Notes under the pieces: model-generated | What the model saw: only the letters and a program-made list of their open reading frames with translations | Told to the model about the DNA's origin: nothing | Databases searched by the model: none | DNA from: an uncultured Prevotellaceae bacterium | Lineage (GTDB): Bacteria; Bacteroidota; Bacteroidia; Bacteroidales; Bacteroidaceae | Length of the DNA stretch: 64,000 nucleotides | NCBI GenBank assembly: GCA_947165505.1 | Contig: CAMVAT010000011.1 | Location: 24,922 to 88,921, forward strand | Direction of reading: 5' to 3' | Program-made: the position numbers and the translations under genes | Shown: positions 54,141 to 63,252 of the stretch, in pieces | How the letters are laid out: every line of letters begins with the position of its first letter | How positions within the stretch are numbered: position 1 is the stretch's first letter

Positions 54141-54896
54141 TCATTTCTTCTCTTCCTTACACTCATGTGGAGGGGGCACCTGGGCAGGTATGCCCTGCGC
54201 CACCAGCCCGGCGAGTATCTTGTCGGCGGTGGTCTTGCGGTTGTCGAAGGTGACTGCCATGGCATGACGACGGCTGTTGACCGCCACGTCATCTACGCCC
54301 TCGACCAGCAGAGCGGCATCGGCCGCCGCATCGTCGGCCTTGTCTTCGGGCAGGAGGAAGTACGCGTAACTGGCGGCCTCGCTCTTATAGTGCGCCACGG
54401 GCGTATATCCGGCGTCGAGCACCGTCTGACGGATGACGGCCTTGCTGGTTTTGTTGGCATCGTACTTCACCGTCACGTAGTGCTTGCCCACATGCGGGAT
54501 GATGCTGTCCACGCCCTCCACCAGCTCCAGGCGTGCCGTGATGCGGTTGGCACACTTGCCGCAGTGCATATCATCGATATGCAGGCCCGTCTCGGCGGCT
54601 ATCACGTCGGCAGGGCTGTAGGGCACGGGGGCATAGCGCTTGGTGGCAGCCAGGCGTGCCTGCAGCGTGTCGGCCGTGACCACGGAGGGGTCGTAGGCGA
54701 TGGTCACGGTGTGCCGCTCGATATTCGTCATCACCTTGTCCACGCCCTCGCTCTTCTTGAGCAGAGTCTTCACTTTATGCGCACAATGGTCGCAGTGCAT
54801 GCCATCCACGCGCACGGTCAGCGTATCAGATTCACCGGCAGCTCTCAAGCCCAGCGAGAGACAGAGGGCTGCGAGGAATAAAACTGTTTTTTTCAT
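54141..54896 (-). CDS. Secreted protein with two heavy-metal-associated (HMA) domains
   Basis: A 251-residue protein started at 54896 (signal peptide MKKTVLFLAALCLSLGLRAA). Two ferredoxin-like HMA domains: residues about 25-90 with GMHCDHCAHKV (Cys35, Cys38) and about 100-165 with DMHCGKCANRI (Cys112, Cys115). A third domain of similar size (about 170-235, LLVEGVDDVAVNSRRHAMAV) keeps the VEGVDDV pattern but lacks both Cys, so it cannot bind metal in the same way. HMA domains carry Cu(I) or similar ions; here the protein would act in the periplasm, perhaps as a copper chaperone or buffer. No P-type ATPase lies nearby. Own promoter at 54926-54956. Confidence 0.85.
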   Translation of the reverse strand: MKKTVLFLAALCLSLGLRAAGESDTLTVRVDGMHCDHCAHKVKTLLKKSEGVDKVMTNIERHTVTIAYDPSVVTADTLQARLAATKRYAPVPYSPADVIAAETGLHIDDMHCGKCANRITARLELVEGVDSIIPHVGKHYVTVKYDANKTSKAVIRQTVLDAGYTPVAHYKSEAASYAYFLLPEDKADDAAADAALLVEGVDDVAVNSRRHAMAVTFDNRKTTADKILAGLVAQGIPAQVPPPHECKEEKK

Positions 54897-54925
54897 GTCG
54901 ATATTCAAATGTTTGATTGAGCCTG

Positions 54926-54956
54926 CAAAACTACCACATTTGTTTGACATGCACAA
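54926..54956 (-). promoter_or_regulatory. Promoter of the HMA-domain gene
   Basis: TAGTTTTG (54926-54933) and TTG (54954-54956) with 20 bp between, minus strand. Confidence 0.65.
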
Positions 54957-54973
54957 TACCTATATGTAAGTAT

Positions 54974-56626
54974 TTAAATCACTTCGATGCCCATCTGCTC
55001 GCAGAGCTTGAGACTCATCTCCTTGAGCTTGAACTTCTGGATCTTGCCCGAACCGGTGAGGGGGAACTCATCGATGAAAAACACGTATTTCGGTGTCTTG
55101 TACCGGGCTATCTTGCCTTTGCAGAAGTCGCGCACATCCTCGGGCTCCATCTTCACGCCCTCGTTGAGGATGATGAAGGCACCCACCTCTTCACCGTACT
55201 TCTTCGACGGCACGGCAGCCACCTGCACGTCCTTGATGCCGGGCATGTGATAGAGAAACTCCTCTATCTCGCGCGGATAGACATTCTCGCCGCCACGGAT
55301 AATCATGTCCTTGATGCGTCCCGTGATGCGGTAGTAGCCCTGCTCGTCTTTCACGCCCAGGTCGCCTGAGTGCAGGAATCCGTTCTTGTCTATCACCTCG
55401 GCCGTGGCCTCGGGGTTCTTGTAATATCCCTTCATCACGTTGAAGCCACGGCAGCACATCTCGCCCTGCACGCCCACGGGGCACTCCTCGCCTGTCTCGG
55501 GGTCGAGCACCTTGACCTCGACGAAGGGGAAGTCGCGCCCTACGGTGGTGCACCGCTGTTCGAAGGTGTCGTGGATGTTAGACTGTGTCATGCCGGGCGA
55601 GCTCTCCGTCAGACCATACACGCTGGTGATGGTCATAAACATCTTCTCCGACACCTGCTTCATCAGTTCCACCGGACAGAGGCTGCCGGCCATGATACCT
55701 GTGCGCAGGCAACTCATGTCGAACATCGAGAACATGGGATGGTTCAGCTCGGCGATGAACATCGTAGGCACACCATAGAGTGCCGTGCAGCGCTCCTTGT
55801 GCACCGAGGCGAGCACCACCAGGGGGTCGAACTTCTCGACCATCACCTCGGTGCAGCCGTGCGTAAGGCAGTTCATCGTGGCGAGCACCACGCCGAAGCA
55901 GTGGAAGAGGGGCACGCAGACACACAGTTTGTCGTCTTGCGTAAACTCCATGTTCTCGCCTGTGATATATCCGTCGTTGGTGATATTATAATGGGTGAGC
56001 ATCACGCCCTTGGGGAATCCCGTGGTGCCAGAGGTGTATTGCATATTGACCACGTCGTGACACCCTACATTGCGCTTCATCGCGGCGAGTTCCTCGTCTT
56101 CGACGTTCTGCCCCAACAAAAGCAGTTCGGCTGTGTTGTACATGCCACGGTATTTCTCCATGCCGATGAACACGACGTTCTTCATATAGGGGAAGCGCTT
56201 GCTGTTGAGATGACCGCGCTCGCACTCGCGCAGCTCGGGCAGCATCTTATAGGTCATATCCACATAGTCGCACTCCCAAGTGCCGTCGGTGATGCAGAGG
56301 GTGTGCATGTCTGAGTCTTTGCACAAGTACTCCAGTTCGGCCTGCTTGTAGTTGGTGTTCACCGTCACGAGCACGGCGCCTATCTTGGCGGTGGCATAGA
56401 GAAAGGTGAGCCAGTCGGGCACGTTGGTGGCCCAGATGCCCACGTTCGACCCTTTTTTCACGCCGATGGCGATGAGTCCTTTGGCCAGGTTATCGACACG
56501 CTCGTTGAATTTGCTCCATGTGAAACGGAGGTCGCGGTCGGAATAGACGATATATTCTTTGTCGGGTGTTTTCTCGGCCCAGTATTCGAGCCAGTCGCCC
56601 AGAGTGCGTTCGAAAAGTTGCTGCAT
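54974..56626 (-). CDS. AMP-forming acyl-CoA synthetase
   Basis: A 550-residue ANL-superfamily enzyme activating a carboxylic acid to its CoA thioester via an acyl-adenylate. The P-loop motif is [18 protein letters not shown] (about residue 200), the adenylate-binding motif is [13 protein letters not shown] (about 335), and the hinge motif is [16 protein letters not shown] (about 445). The catalytic Lys is in [11 protein letters not shown] near the C-terminus. Length and motifs fit medium- to long-chain fatty acid CoA ligases; the substrate cannot be fixed. The XRE-cupin regulator ends 59 nt upstream on the same strand and is probably co-transcribed and controls it. The gap has GGGAGTTT octamers. 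Confidence 0.92.
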   Translation of the reverse strand: MQQLFERTLGDWLEYWAEKTPDKEYIVYSDRDLRFTWSKFNERVDNLAKGLIAIGVKKGSNVGIWATNVPDWLTFLYATAKIGAVLVTVNTNYKQAELEYLCKDSDMHTLCITDGTWECDYVDMTYKMLPELRECERGHLNSKRFPYMKNVVFIGMEKYRGMYNTAELLLLGQNVEDEELAAMKRNVGCHDVVNMQYTSGTTGFPKGVMLTHYNITNDGYITGENMEFTQDDKLCVCVPLFHCFGVVLATMNCLTHGCTEVMVEKFDPLVVLASVHKERCTALYGVPTMFIAELNHPMFSMFDMSCLRTGIMAGSLCPVELMKQVSEKMFMTITSVYGLTESSPGMTQSNIHDTFEQRCTTVGRDFPFVEVKVLDPETGEECPVGVQGEMCCRGFNVMKGYYKNPEATAEVIDKNGFLHSGDLGVKDEQGYYRITGRIKDMIIRGGENVYPREIEEFLYHMPGIKDVQVAAVPSKKYGEEVGAFIILNEGVKMEPEDVRDFCKGKIARYKTPKYVFFIDEFPLTGSGKIQKFKLKEMSLKLCEQMGIEVI

Positions 56627-56649
56627 GATTTTTATGGTTGGGTGTTTTT

Positions 56650-56668
56650 GGGAGTTTGGGAGTCTGGA
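56650..56668. repeat. GGGAGTTT octamers
   Basis: GGGAGTTT, GGGAGTCT, GGA; same family as 8643-8658 and 25984-26050. It fills part of the short gap between the regulator and the acyl-CoA synthetase. Confidence 0.75.
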
Positions 56669-56685
56669 CTGGGGGTGAGGCTTTT

Positions 56686-57270
56686 TTAAAACGGTATATA
56701 CACCAGCGCCAGTATCTTGGCGGCACGGCCGGGAGCACCGTGGATGTGGTGCTTCACGATAGAGTCGTAATAGATGCTGTCGCCCTCGTTGAGGGTGTAT
56801 TTCTCCTTGCCATAGTCTATCTCTATCTCTCCCTCCATCACATAGATGAACTCCTCGCCCTCATGTGCTGAGAGCTGGAAGTCGCGGTTCTCCGAGGGGT
56901 GGATGTCGATGATAAACGGCTCCATGTGCCTGCCGGTCTTCTGCTGCGCCAGCGGGTGGTATTCCATGTGTTTGCGTGCATCGACGGCTCCGTTAGAGAA
57001 ACTGATGCTGCTGTCGCGCTCACGGTCCTTGGCACGTGTCACCACCGGACCGATATGGTCGTTGTCGTCGAGGAAGGTGCCCAGCCTGACACCCAGTGCG
57101 CGTGCCACCTTGATGAGCGGCCCGAGCGATGGCAGGTTGACGTCATTTTCTATCGAGTTGATCTGTTCCACCGAGAGGCCGCTGCGCTCTGCTATTTCCT
57201 CTACGGTCAGGTTTTTCGACTCTCTCACGCCTTTGATTTTGGCTCCGACTAAGATTTGATGCTCAGACAT
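56686..57270 (-). CDS. XRE-family regulator with cupin sensor domain
   Basis: A 194-residue protein. The helix-turn-helix is in residues about 8-62 ([38 protein letters not shown]). A cupin beta-barrel covers about 105-190 ([20 protein letters not shown] and [20 protein letters not shown]), which holds two of the usual metal-binding His. Regulators of this kind sense small molecules through the cupin and often control the adjacent catabolic or lipid gene; here that is the acyl-CoA synthetase 59 nt downstream. The effector is unknown. Confidence 0.9.
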   Translation of the reverse strand: MSEHQILVGAKIKGVRESKNLTVEEIAERSGLSVEQINSIENDVNLPSLGPLIKVARALGVRLGTFLDDNDHIGPVVTRAKDRERDSSISFSNGAVDARKHMEYHPLAQQKTGRHMEPFIIDIHPSENRDFQLSAHEGEEFIYVMEGEIEIDYGKEKYTLNEGDSIYYDSIVKHHIHGAPGRAAKILALVYIPF

Positions 57271-57310
57271 ATTTTTCTATGCTATTCGATAAAATTTTTG
57301 AAATCGGTTG

Positions 57311-57318
57311 CAAAATTA
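57311..57318 (-). promoter_or_regulatory. -7 box of the XRE-cupin gene
   Basis: TAATTTTG on the minus strand, about 40 nt before the ATG. No clear -33 element. The rest of 57271-57465 holds nothing recognised. Confidence 0.5.
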
Positions 57319-57465
57319 TACATTTTTCATCAAACGCATATCATTCTGACACAAAAAGTAGCTTAAAAAACTACATTTCATAAATCCAAGGCGCATATTT
57401 CACGTTTTTTACGGTTCTATCAGCTACATACATACACTTTTCCCGGGATTTTCCCACCTCGCCCC

Positions 57466-58041
57466 TTACTCAAAGTCCAACGACGTCTCTTCGAAGACGG
57501 AGCGCCCGAACACCCGCATGGCCTTGGCGATCTTCAACGCCTCACTTGCCTTGGATGCTGTCGCTGACGGGGCGGCTTTCAGCATTTTACCTTTGGAGAA
57601 ATAAAAGCGCTGCTCCACCTGCTCATACGTATCGGGATTCATGTAGCGGAAATAGCAAAAAACGGGCTCGCCCGTCTCCGTGTCGTAGAGGAACTCACGG
57701 TAATGCTGCCACACTCCCCGCTCATAGTTCTCGCGTATCATTACCACCTGCTGGGTGTTGAACTGCTCTTCATCAAAACGGTCGTCTTCGGTGTCATCGA
57801 CATCATACAGATAGGTATAGACCTCGATCTTCCCTTTCTTATACCCCACGGCGCTATAGGTGGCGATGTGGTCGATGACTGCCGTGCCGATAGGATTCTC
57901 GGTACTGTAGCCCTGCTTGATCTGCTCGCACACATTATTATATAAGGTGCGTATCTGCTGTATCTGATTGTCAACACTCTTCTGCGCCATGCCGACGAGG
58001 GCAGCCGCAAAAAACAAAACGGTTAAAATAGTCTTTTTCAT
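57466..58041 (-). CDS. Secreted protein of unknown function
   Basis: A 191-residue protein started at the ATG at 58041, where a signal peptide begins (MKKTILTVLFFAAALVGMAQ). The mature part is mixed alpha/beta: an N-terminal helix (DNQIQQIRTLYNNVCEQIKQ), then strands such as GKIEVYTYLYDVDDTEDDRF, MIRENYERGVWQHYREFLYD and GEPVFCYFRYMN, then an Ala-rich helix at the end. I do not recognise a family. The promoter at 58168-58199 gives a leader of about 120 nt, long for this window, with no evident structure. Confidence 0.7.
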   Translation of the reverse strand: MKKTILTVLFFAAALVGMAQKSVDNQIQQIRTLYNNVCEQIKQGYSTENPIGTAVIDHIATYSAVGYKKGKIEVYTYLYDVDDTEDDRFDEEQFNTQQVVMIRENYERGVWQHYREFLYDTETGEPVFCYFRYMNPDTYEQVEQRFYFSKGKMLKAAPSATASKASEALKIAKAMRVFGRSVFEETSLDFE

Positions 58042-58167
58042 ATTGCTCGGATTTTTAAGTAAACAAACATCATAAATCCCCATCATACCCCCCCAAAAAA
58101 AGTAAGGCACTCGTCGCGGCACGCCTGCCGTCGAATGCCTTGTGCAATTGCTTAGTTAATCGCACTG

Positions 58168-58199
58168 CAAAGGTACGAAAGTTTTTTCAATCCTCCAAA
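58168..58199 (-). promoter_or_regulatory. Promoter of the 191-aa secreted protein gene
   Basis: TACCTTTG (58168-58175) and TTTG (58196-58199) with 20 bp between, minus strand. The -33 element lies inside the end of the upstream gene. Confidence 0.65.
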
Positions 58200-58672
58200 T
58201 TATTTTGCAGTCTTTTCACATGAATCTGCAATTGCCGCATCCGCTCGATACGCCGCCGGCGGCGCATCTGCCTGAGTATCATGTAACCGCTCTGGGGCGT
58301 GAGGTAATATTCCGGCGCACGGCCGCACACCACCCGGCGCACCAACTCCACCAACGCACAATCGGGCTCTTGCGCCCTCAGTGCCATGGTTCGGCGGTAA
58401 ATCTCATGAAACATCTCACGCCGCTTGGGCACCATACGCTCCATACGCGCATCGCCGCCGGCTATCCACGACAGCACACGCGCGGCACGCTCGTCGCTCA
58501 CATAAAACCGCGGTGCCTCGTGCTGCACCGACCGCCGCACCGCTTCCATGTCGGTGGAGTGCTGCTGCTGTTCGCACACTTGCTGATAGGTGTGCCATAA
58601 ATCTCTGTCACGCTCTTCGTGATACTCATTTTGTGTTCTCATGGTAAAATAATCATTTGATGGTTGGATCAT
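58187..58672 (-). CDS. Basic cytoplasmic protein of unknown function
   Basis: A 161-residue protein without a signal peptide. Start at 58672 (MIQPSNDYF) is the first ATG behind the promoter; 58642 (MRTQNEYHEERD) is an alternative. It is rich in Arg, Glu and Gln and predicted helical (DERAARVLSWIAGG, FHEIYRRTMALRAQEP, VELVRRVVCGRAPEYYLTPQ), ending in RRRRRIERMRQLQIHVKRLQ. This could bind nucleic acid, but no known fold was recognised. Its end overlaps the promoter of the next leftward gene. Confidence 0.65.
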   Translation of the reverse strand: MIQPSNDYFTMRTQNEYHEERDRDLWHTYQQVCEQQQHSTDMEAVRRSVQHEAPRFYVSDERAARVLSWIAGGDARMERMVPKRREMFHEIYRRTMALRAQEPDCALVELVRRVVCGRAPEYYLTPQSGYMILRQMRRRRRIERMRQLQIHVKRLQNNLED

Positions 58673-58687
58673 CTTGGATTGACGACG

Positions 58688-58719
58688 CAAAGATATACAA
58701 TAAATCAAAAGAAAACAAA
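58688..58719 (-). promoter_or_regulatory. Promoter of the 161-aa protein gene
   Basis: TATCTTTG (58688-58695) and TTTG (58716-58719) with 20 bp between, minus strand. Its position excludes start codons upstream of 58688. Confidence 0.7.
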
Positions 58720-58898
58720 TATAATATAAAGTTTATATAAAGTTTTTTATTTGATTTTACACTAACCTGCTATCAGATTGATAGTTAAGCCCCCTTACAG
58801 ACAAGCTGGTGCTCCCCCACCCTGTCTGCGACGAAAAACGACAAATGACGACCATTCAGAACTTGAACGGATACCCGTGCGACTGACCGTGTGCGCAC

Positions 58899-58906
58899 TA
58901 CCTTTG
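58899..58906 (+). promoter_or_regulatory. -7 box of the 184-aa protein gene
   Basis: TACCTTTG, 25 nt before the ATG at 58931. No clear -33 element. It rules out the longer upstream reading frame as the translated start. Confidence 0.55.
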
Positions 58907-58930
58907 CAGCACACATTTCAAACACATAAA

Positions 58931-59485
58931 ATGATGGAACAAAAAGAACTCAACCCGCAGAACGGAGTGCAAGAAGCACCCCTTTCGGAGCAGACAAAAG
59001 AAATGCCGCAGCCACAGGCTGCGACACAAGTAAAACAAAACGGCACGGAAGAACAGACCCCAGAAGCAAAGGCCTCGACCACGGAGCCACAGCCATCGCA
59101 GCGCGAACGGCTGATGGCCAGGATGCGCAGCGCCAAGCCACAACGCACATGGGAGGACGAGGAAGCGTTCTTCAAAGCCATCAATGACGACTACGACGAA
59201 CAAGAAATCCTGCAAGAGCTGTACGATGAACAAGCGCACGAGCACGAACTGGCCCTGGAGGCGGCGGTGGCCGCGGCGGCACACGAGGGCGAGGTGCGCG
59301 GACGTAACATCAAGATCGAGGAGGAACTACGCCGGAGACGTCAGCCCGAGCATATCCACAACCTCGACGGCAGTCCGATGGCTGCCACCGGCAGATATTC
59401 CGACCGTCCCGAACTGGGCGCCCTCAACCGTGTGGGGTATCAAAGCATCTGGGAGCGCGGCCGCGAGGTCAGGATCAAGAACTGA
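58931..59485 (+). CDS. Charged cytoplasmic protein of unknown function
   Basis: A 184-residue protein started at 58931 (MMEQKELNPQNGVQEAPLSE), just after its -7 box. Residues 1-55 are Gln/Glu/Pro-rich and probably disordered. The rest is helical and charged (RERLMARMRSAKPQRTWEDE, EEAFFKAINDDYDEQEILQE, HELALEAAVAAAAHEGEV) and ends with a conserved-looking segment (LDGSPMAATGRYSDRPELGA and SIWERGREVRIKN). There is no signal peptide or membrane segment. I do not recognise a family. It converges on the PP2C gene with a 56-nt gap. Confidence 0.65.
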   Translation: MMEQKELNPQNGVQEAPLSEQTKEMPQPQAATQVKQNGTEEQTPEAKASTTEPQPSQRERLMARMRSAKPQRTWEDEEAFFKAINDDYDEQEILQELYDEQAHEHELALEAAVAAAAHEGEVRGRNIKIEEELRRRRQPEHIHNLDGSPMAATGRYSDRPELGALNRVGYQSIWERGREVRIKN

Positions 59486-59541
59486 ACAGAGAGGTGCAAG
59501 GGCAGATAGAAAGGGTGTGACAAAACACTTGACCCGACTGG

Positions 59542-61227
59542 CTACTTCTTCTTACTAAAGGGCACACGAGGCTCTACATTGCCTTTTTTCGACGAGGCCT
59601 GTTCACTATTCGAGGGTTTCGACGATGGTGTCTGCGCTGCCGCCGGTTCAGAAGAGGCATCTGGCTTGACGGCATCTTCTATCGCATTGACAACATCCGC
59701 CGCATCGTCAACGCCGGGCCCTGACGTGACGGGCATGGCAGACGATGCTGACTCAGCCGACGACGCTGCATGAGCCGCCGCTCCTTGTTTTCTGGAAGCG
59801 GTGCGCTCTTTTTCCCATTTCCCGCGCATGACGTCGTTGAGGTCGTCTTGCTCTTTCGGGCTCACCTCCTTACCGGGTTTCTTGGTCTTACTATCACACT
59901 GACGCCAGACTCCTTTTTGATAGATATACCACTTACCCATCAACTCAATGGGCTGATCCTCTATCTTTTTCAGATATTCCTCGAACGTGGCGGGCACATC
60001 CTCGGCCGAAGGACTGTCCTGCCTGTCGGCGTTTTGAGCAGTCTGCCCGTTTTCGTCCGCCTGCCCTGAAGCGTTGCCGTCGTCCTTGACCACAGTAGCC
60101 ACCTCGACCACGCCTTCAGATACAGGCTTTTCATCCTCCGAGCCTTTCAGGGCCGTCACCAGCAGATAGACGGCGATGGCTATCACCACCACGCCTGCCA
60201 CATAGTAAAGGGGGTTGATGCCCTTAGACTTTTGTTGCCGACTGCCGGAATAGCCGCCCGGCACGCCTGTGGGAACTGACGGCGCCGACGACTGGCGAGA
60301 GTCCGCAGCCGACGGATACGACGAGGGGTTGACGGATGGCATGTGCGCAGGCATTTCTCCGGCCCCGGTAGTCTCCAGCTCCACATCCATCACGATGGGT
60401 TTGATATTCACCGCATTGCTTCGCGAGGTATCCTCGTCATTGACGAAGAGACCACCATCGCTGGGTTCGGGTGTCACCGACTCCACACGGAAGAAGATGG
60501 CCGTATGGTTGTCGCTGTTGCCAGCGGTCGCCTCTACAAGCCTCTTAGCCTTGTCCTCGTCTGTGGCATTGGCGGCGAAGACAGCCACCAACTCATCGTT
60601 GGTCATCTTCTCCAGCATCCCGTCGCTGCACAAGTAGAAATAGTCGCCGGGCTGCACGTCGGTGACATGCACGAAATCGGGCAGCACACGGTAGTCGCCA
60701 CCAGGCTGCATGGCCTTGGTGATGATATTCTTACGGGGGTGTGTGGCCATCTCATCAAACGAGATTTCTCCGGCTTGATACAGGTCATATACCAGCGAGT
60801 GGTCGCGCGTCTGCATACACACCCTTCGGTCGCGGGGACGGATATGATAGATGCGGCTGTCGCCGATATACGCCACGGTGACGCCCCCCTTGTGCAGACC
60901 TACGAAGGTGAAGGTGGTGCCCATCTTCTTGGGCGACCCGTCGTCCTTGCTGTCGAGTGCTTGATAGGCATAGTCGATGGCTTCGAGCAGCATCCTGTCT
61001 TCCAACAGCTGTTCGGGTGCGAAACGGTCTTTCAGGTAGCCTGCCACCGCTTCGCACACGGTATTGCTGGCCACCTCGCCCTTTTCGTGCCCCCCCATGC
61101 CATCGCACACGACAAAAACGCGGTCGGACGCTCCGGCTTGCGCCGCGCCGGGATAGAGGGCGTCCTCTTGGTTGGTGCGCTTGCCCAGCTCGTGTATGGT
61201 CTGTGGTGTAGCTATTTTTATAATCAT
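59542..61227 (-). CDS. Membrane-anchored PP2C-family Ser/Thr phosphatase
   Basis: A 561-residue protein. The N-terminal PP2C (PPM) domain, about 1-248, has the metal-binding set: RTNQEDAL (Asp22), VVCDGMGGHEKGE (Asp42), AYIGDSRIYHI, YLCSDGMLEKM (Asp202) and GNSDNHTAIFF (Asp239). A Ser/Pro-rich linker follows, then one membrane helix at about 335-353 (YVAGVVVIAIAVYLLVTAL) and a low-complexity outer part that includes a short Trp/Tyr motif (MGKWYIYQKGVWRQC). The enzyme would remove phosphate from Ser/Thr on cytoplasmic targets. It is last in an operon with an FHA protein (25 nt upstream) and a membrane protein, which points to a Hanks-kinase circuit; the kinase is not in the window. Confidence 0.9.
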   Translation of the reverse strand: MIIKIATPQTIHELGKRTNQEDALYPGAAQAGASDRVFVVCDGMGGHEKGEVASNTVCEAVAGYLKDRFAPEQLLEDRMLLEAIDYAYQALDSKDDGSPKKMGTTFTFVGLHKGGVTVAYIGDSRIYHIRPRDRRVCMQTRDHSLVYDLYQAGEISFDEMATHPRKNIITKAMQPGGDYRVLPDFVHVTDVQPGDYFYLCSDGMLEKMTNDELVAVFAANATDEDKAKRLVEATAGNSDNHTAIFFRVESVTPEPSDGGLFVNDEDTSRSNAVNIKPIVMDVELETTGAGEMPAHMPSVNPSSYPSAADSRQSSAPSVPTGVPGGYSGSRQQKSKGINPLYYVAGVVVIAIAVYLLVTALKGSEDEKPVSEGVVEVATVVKDDGNASGQADENGQTAQNADRQDSPSAEDVPATFEEYLKKIEDQPIELMGKWYIYQKGVWRQCDSKTKKPGKEVSPKEQDDLNDVMRGKWEKERTASRKQGAAAHAASSAESASSAMPVTSGPGVDDAADVVNAIEDAVKPDASSEPAAAQTPSSKPSNSEQASSKKGNVEPRVPFSKKK

Positions 61228-61252
61228 GATAGTCTAAATAAATGTTCCAAGT

Positions 61253-61894
61253 TCATCGTTCAACGTAAACGACGGTGGTGTCTCCCATTTTGATGTGGTC
61301 TCCGTTTTTGAGCACCACTTCCTCGCCATCGAGCAGTTGGGCACCGTTGACCCACGTCTTGTTTTTGTTCATATAGTTGCGGATAAAGGTGCGCAGCCCC
61401 CCATTGTTCATGCGCAGCACGGTGATGATGGCTTGCTGACGGCTGCAATAGATATCGGTGGTGGGCACCTGCATATTGGCTGGCGACGACGGGGCTGCCC
61501 GTCCGATGATATTCTGTCCTATCATCAGGGGGTTGGGGCGCCCGTCGGGTGTTCTGAGCGGTTGTCCGTTAAAGGTGATGTAGCCGGGGTTTTGAATGGC
61601 TCCGTTATCGGGCAGTATCGTCCGGCCCTCCTGGCCCTGGTCTGATTTCGGGTAGCCGGCCGTCGCTGACTGCTGTCCCATCTGTGCGCCAGTGCCCTTT
61701 TCATAGATGGTTCTGTCAGCTGGCAGCGGACCGCCAGCAGGGGCACCCCCACCGCCGTTTGGAGCGGTGAAGGTGACTTGCAGCCTGTTTTGGCACTTGG
61801 GGCATACCACGGTGCCTGCCACCGCGTCATCAGCCCCTTTGACGTTGAGTTTCTGCTTACAGTGCGGACAAACGACTGAAACTACTTTTGTCAT
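61253..61894 (-). CDS. Zinc-ribbon and FHA domain protein
   Basis: A 213-residue cytoplasmic protein. Residues 5-40 form a zinc ribbon (Cys9, Cys12, Cys31, Cys34: VCPHCKQKL and VCPKCQNRL). A Gly/Pro-rich linker runs to about 100, then an FHA domain (about 115-210) with IIGRAAPSSP, YCSRQQAIITV and NKNKTWVNGAQLLDGEEVVL. FHA domains bind phosphothreonine. The usual SRxHA motif reads SRQQA here, so the conserved His is missing, though the Ser-Arg is kept. It sits between the 401-aa membrane protein (14 nt) and the PP2C phosphatase (25 nt). Confidence 0.85.
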   Translation of the reverse strand: MTKVVSVVCPHCKQKLNVKGADDAVAGTVVCPKCQNRLQVTFTAPNGGGGAPAGGPLPADRTIYEKGTGAQMGQQSATAGYPKSDQGQEGRTILPDNGAIQNPGYITFNGQPLRTPDGRPNPLMIGQNIIGRAAPSSPANMQVPTTDIYCSRQQAIITVLRMNNGGLRTFIRNYMNKNKTWVNGAQLLDGEEVVLKNGDHIKMGDTTVVYVER

Positions 61895-61908
61895 ATCGCT
61901 GTGTTGAT

Positions 61909-63114
61909 TTATCCTAATTGCACGTCAGCATCGTTGATGAAGTCGGCCCCCAGGTCGATGTCGCCGGCATCAGCAGTGAGTGTGGGGTCTTCCATGCCGT
62001 CCGTCACGCCCAGCGAGTCGAGATCTACGGCCTCGCCGGTGTTCAGGTCAAGCACCTCGCCCTGCTGGATCTCACCGTCGCCATTGACGTCCGCGATGGC
62101 ATAGTCGAACTGGTTGTCGCCGTCCACATCCAACATGGCCACTTCCTGACCTTCTATCGTCAGCCCGAGCACACCAACCTCATCACCGTCGGGGGTAGTC
62201 ACCTGTTCATAGCCCTCGAAGGTCACCTCCACGCCTTCGGCAGGTGTGTCGCCACCAGTATTGATTTCCTGACTCGCATTGATGAGCTCCACTTCAGGCT
62301 CCACCGGTTTGTCACCGATAGTCGTATGCACGGCATTGCCGTCTATCTGTATGTTGATGGTGATCTCGTTGGGATTCTCAAGGGGCACATCCACCTTGTC
62401 AACAGGCACTTCGGGGTGCACGCTGTTGGCATACATCTCATGCTCCTCTTGCGACATGGCCTGCCACTCGTCGGCATAATAGGTGCCATAGTCGCCGCCA
62501 CGATAATGGAACACGCCGCCGGGGCCTACCTCTGCACGTGCAGCGGCAAACGCCTCGCTAAACGACATCGAGTCGTCAACACCATGGGCGATGGGTGCCT
62601 CGGAATAGATTTCCACATGCCCCACCTGCGAGAAGAGCACGGCCTTATCGCCGTCCTCAACGGGCTGTGCCACCTGTGCCTCTTCCGCCTTACCTACACT
62701 GACATTCACATTGACGGTCGTGCCGGCGGCGGGGGTGGCAGTCGCGCTGATCACGTTATCGGGCTGCGCGGGGTCATCCACTGCCAACTGAGCGGCACCC
62801 GCCTCCTGCGCGCCCTCCACGGCCGATGCTGTCTGTGCCTGTGCGCCGACGGCCTCGGCGGCGCCATTTTCGGCTTCGAGCGTCACCACCTCGTCATCAG
62901 CTTTTTCGATATCCACGTCCAAGGCATCATCCGCAGTGTTGCCCGCCACGGCTGTGCCGGCATAGAGGGCACCTGCACCCACGAGGATACCTGCGGCACC
63001 TCCCATGGTGATGAGTTTCCATCTGCCTCCGTCTTGAGGTGCGGCAGGTACGGTGTTTTCATTTTGCAACTGAGTGTCGCCAACTTGATACTGGGTCTGA
63101 TTGTCGGTATTCAT
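61909..63114 (-). CDS. Membrane-anchored acidic protein with calcium-loop-like end
   Basis: A 401-residue protein. A short N-terminus (1-32) precedes a Gly-rich membrane helix (about 33-57, ITMGGAAGILVGAGALYAGT). The rest is acidic. A conserved-looking core at about 180-225 reads SMSFSEAFAAARAEVGPGGV, FHYRGGDYGTYYADEWQAMS. Near the end, DVDGDNQFDYAIADVNGDGE (about 338-357) has two EF-hand-type loops. I recall similar proteins beside FHA/PP2C genes in Bacteroides, but know no assigned function. It leads the operon with the FHA and PP2C genes and has its own promoter. Confidence 0.75.
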   Translation of the reverse strand: MNTDNQTQYQVGDTQLQNENTVPAAPQDGGRWKLITMGGAAGILVGAGALYAGTAVAGNTADDALDVDIEKADDEVVTLEAENGAAEAVGAQAQTASAVEGAQEAGAAQLAVDDPAQPDNVISATATPAAGTTVNVNVSVGKAEEAQVAQPVEDGDKAVLFSQVGHVEIYSEAPIAHGVDDSMSFSEAFAAARAEVGPGGVFHYRGGDYGTYYADEWQAMSQEEHEMYANSVHPEVPVDKVDVPLENPNEITINIQIDGNAVHTTIGDKPVEPEVELINASQEINTGGDTPAEGVEVTFEGYEQVTTPDGDEVGVLGLTIEGQEVAMLDVDGDNQFDYAIADVNGDGEIQQGEVLDLNTGEAVDLDSLGVTDGMEDPTLTADAGDIDLGADFINDADVQLG

Positions 63115-63155
63115 AACGTATGGTTTTTATATGGTTATTGTTTTGATTTCTGATG

Positions 63156-63186
63156 CAAAGATAGTGTGTTTTCGGCCCGTTTGCAA
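63156..63186 (-). promoter_or_regulatory. Promoter of the 401-aa protein/FHA/PP2C operon
   Basis: TATCTTTG (63156-63163) and TTG (63184-63186) with 20 bp between, minus strand; ATG 42 nt downstream. Confidence 0.7.
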
Positions 63187-63252
63187 GCTTTTCAGAGCAT
63201 CTTACACGAAGTAGCGGGGTTTCTGGACGAGAAGAGGGGGATTTACGTTTTT

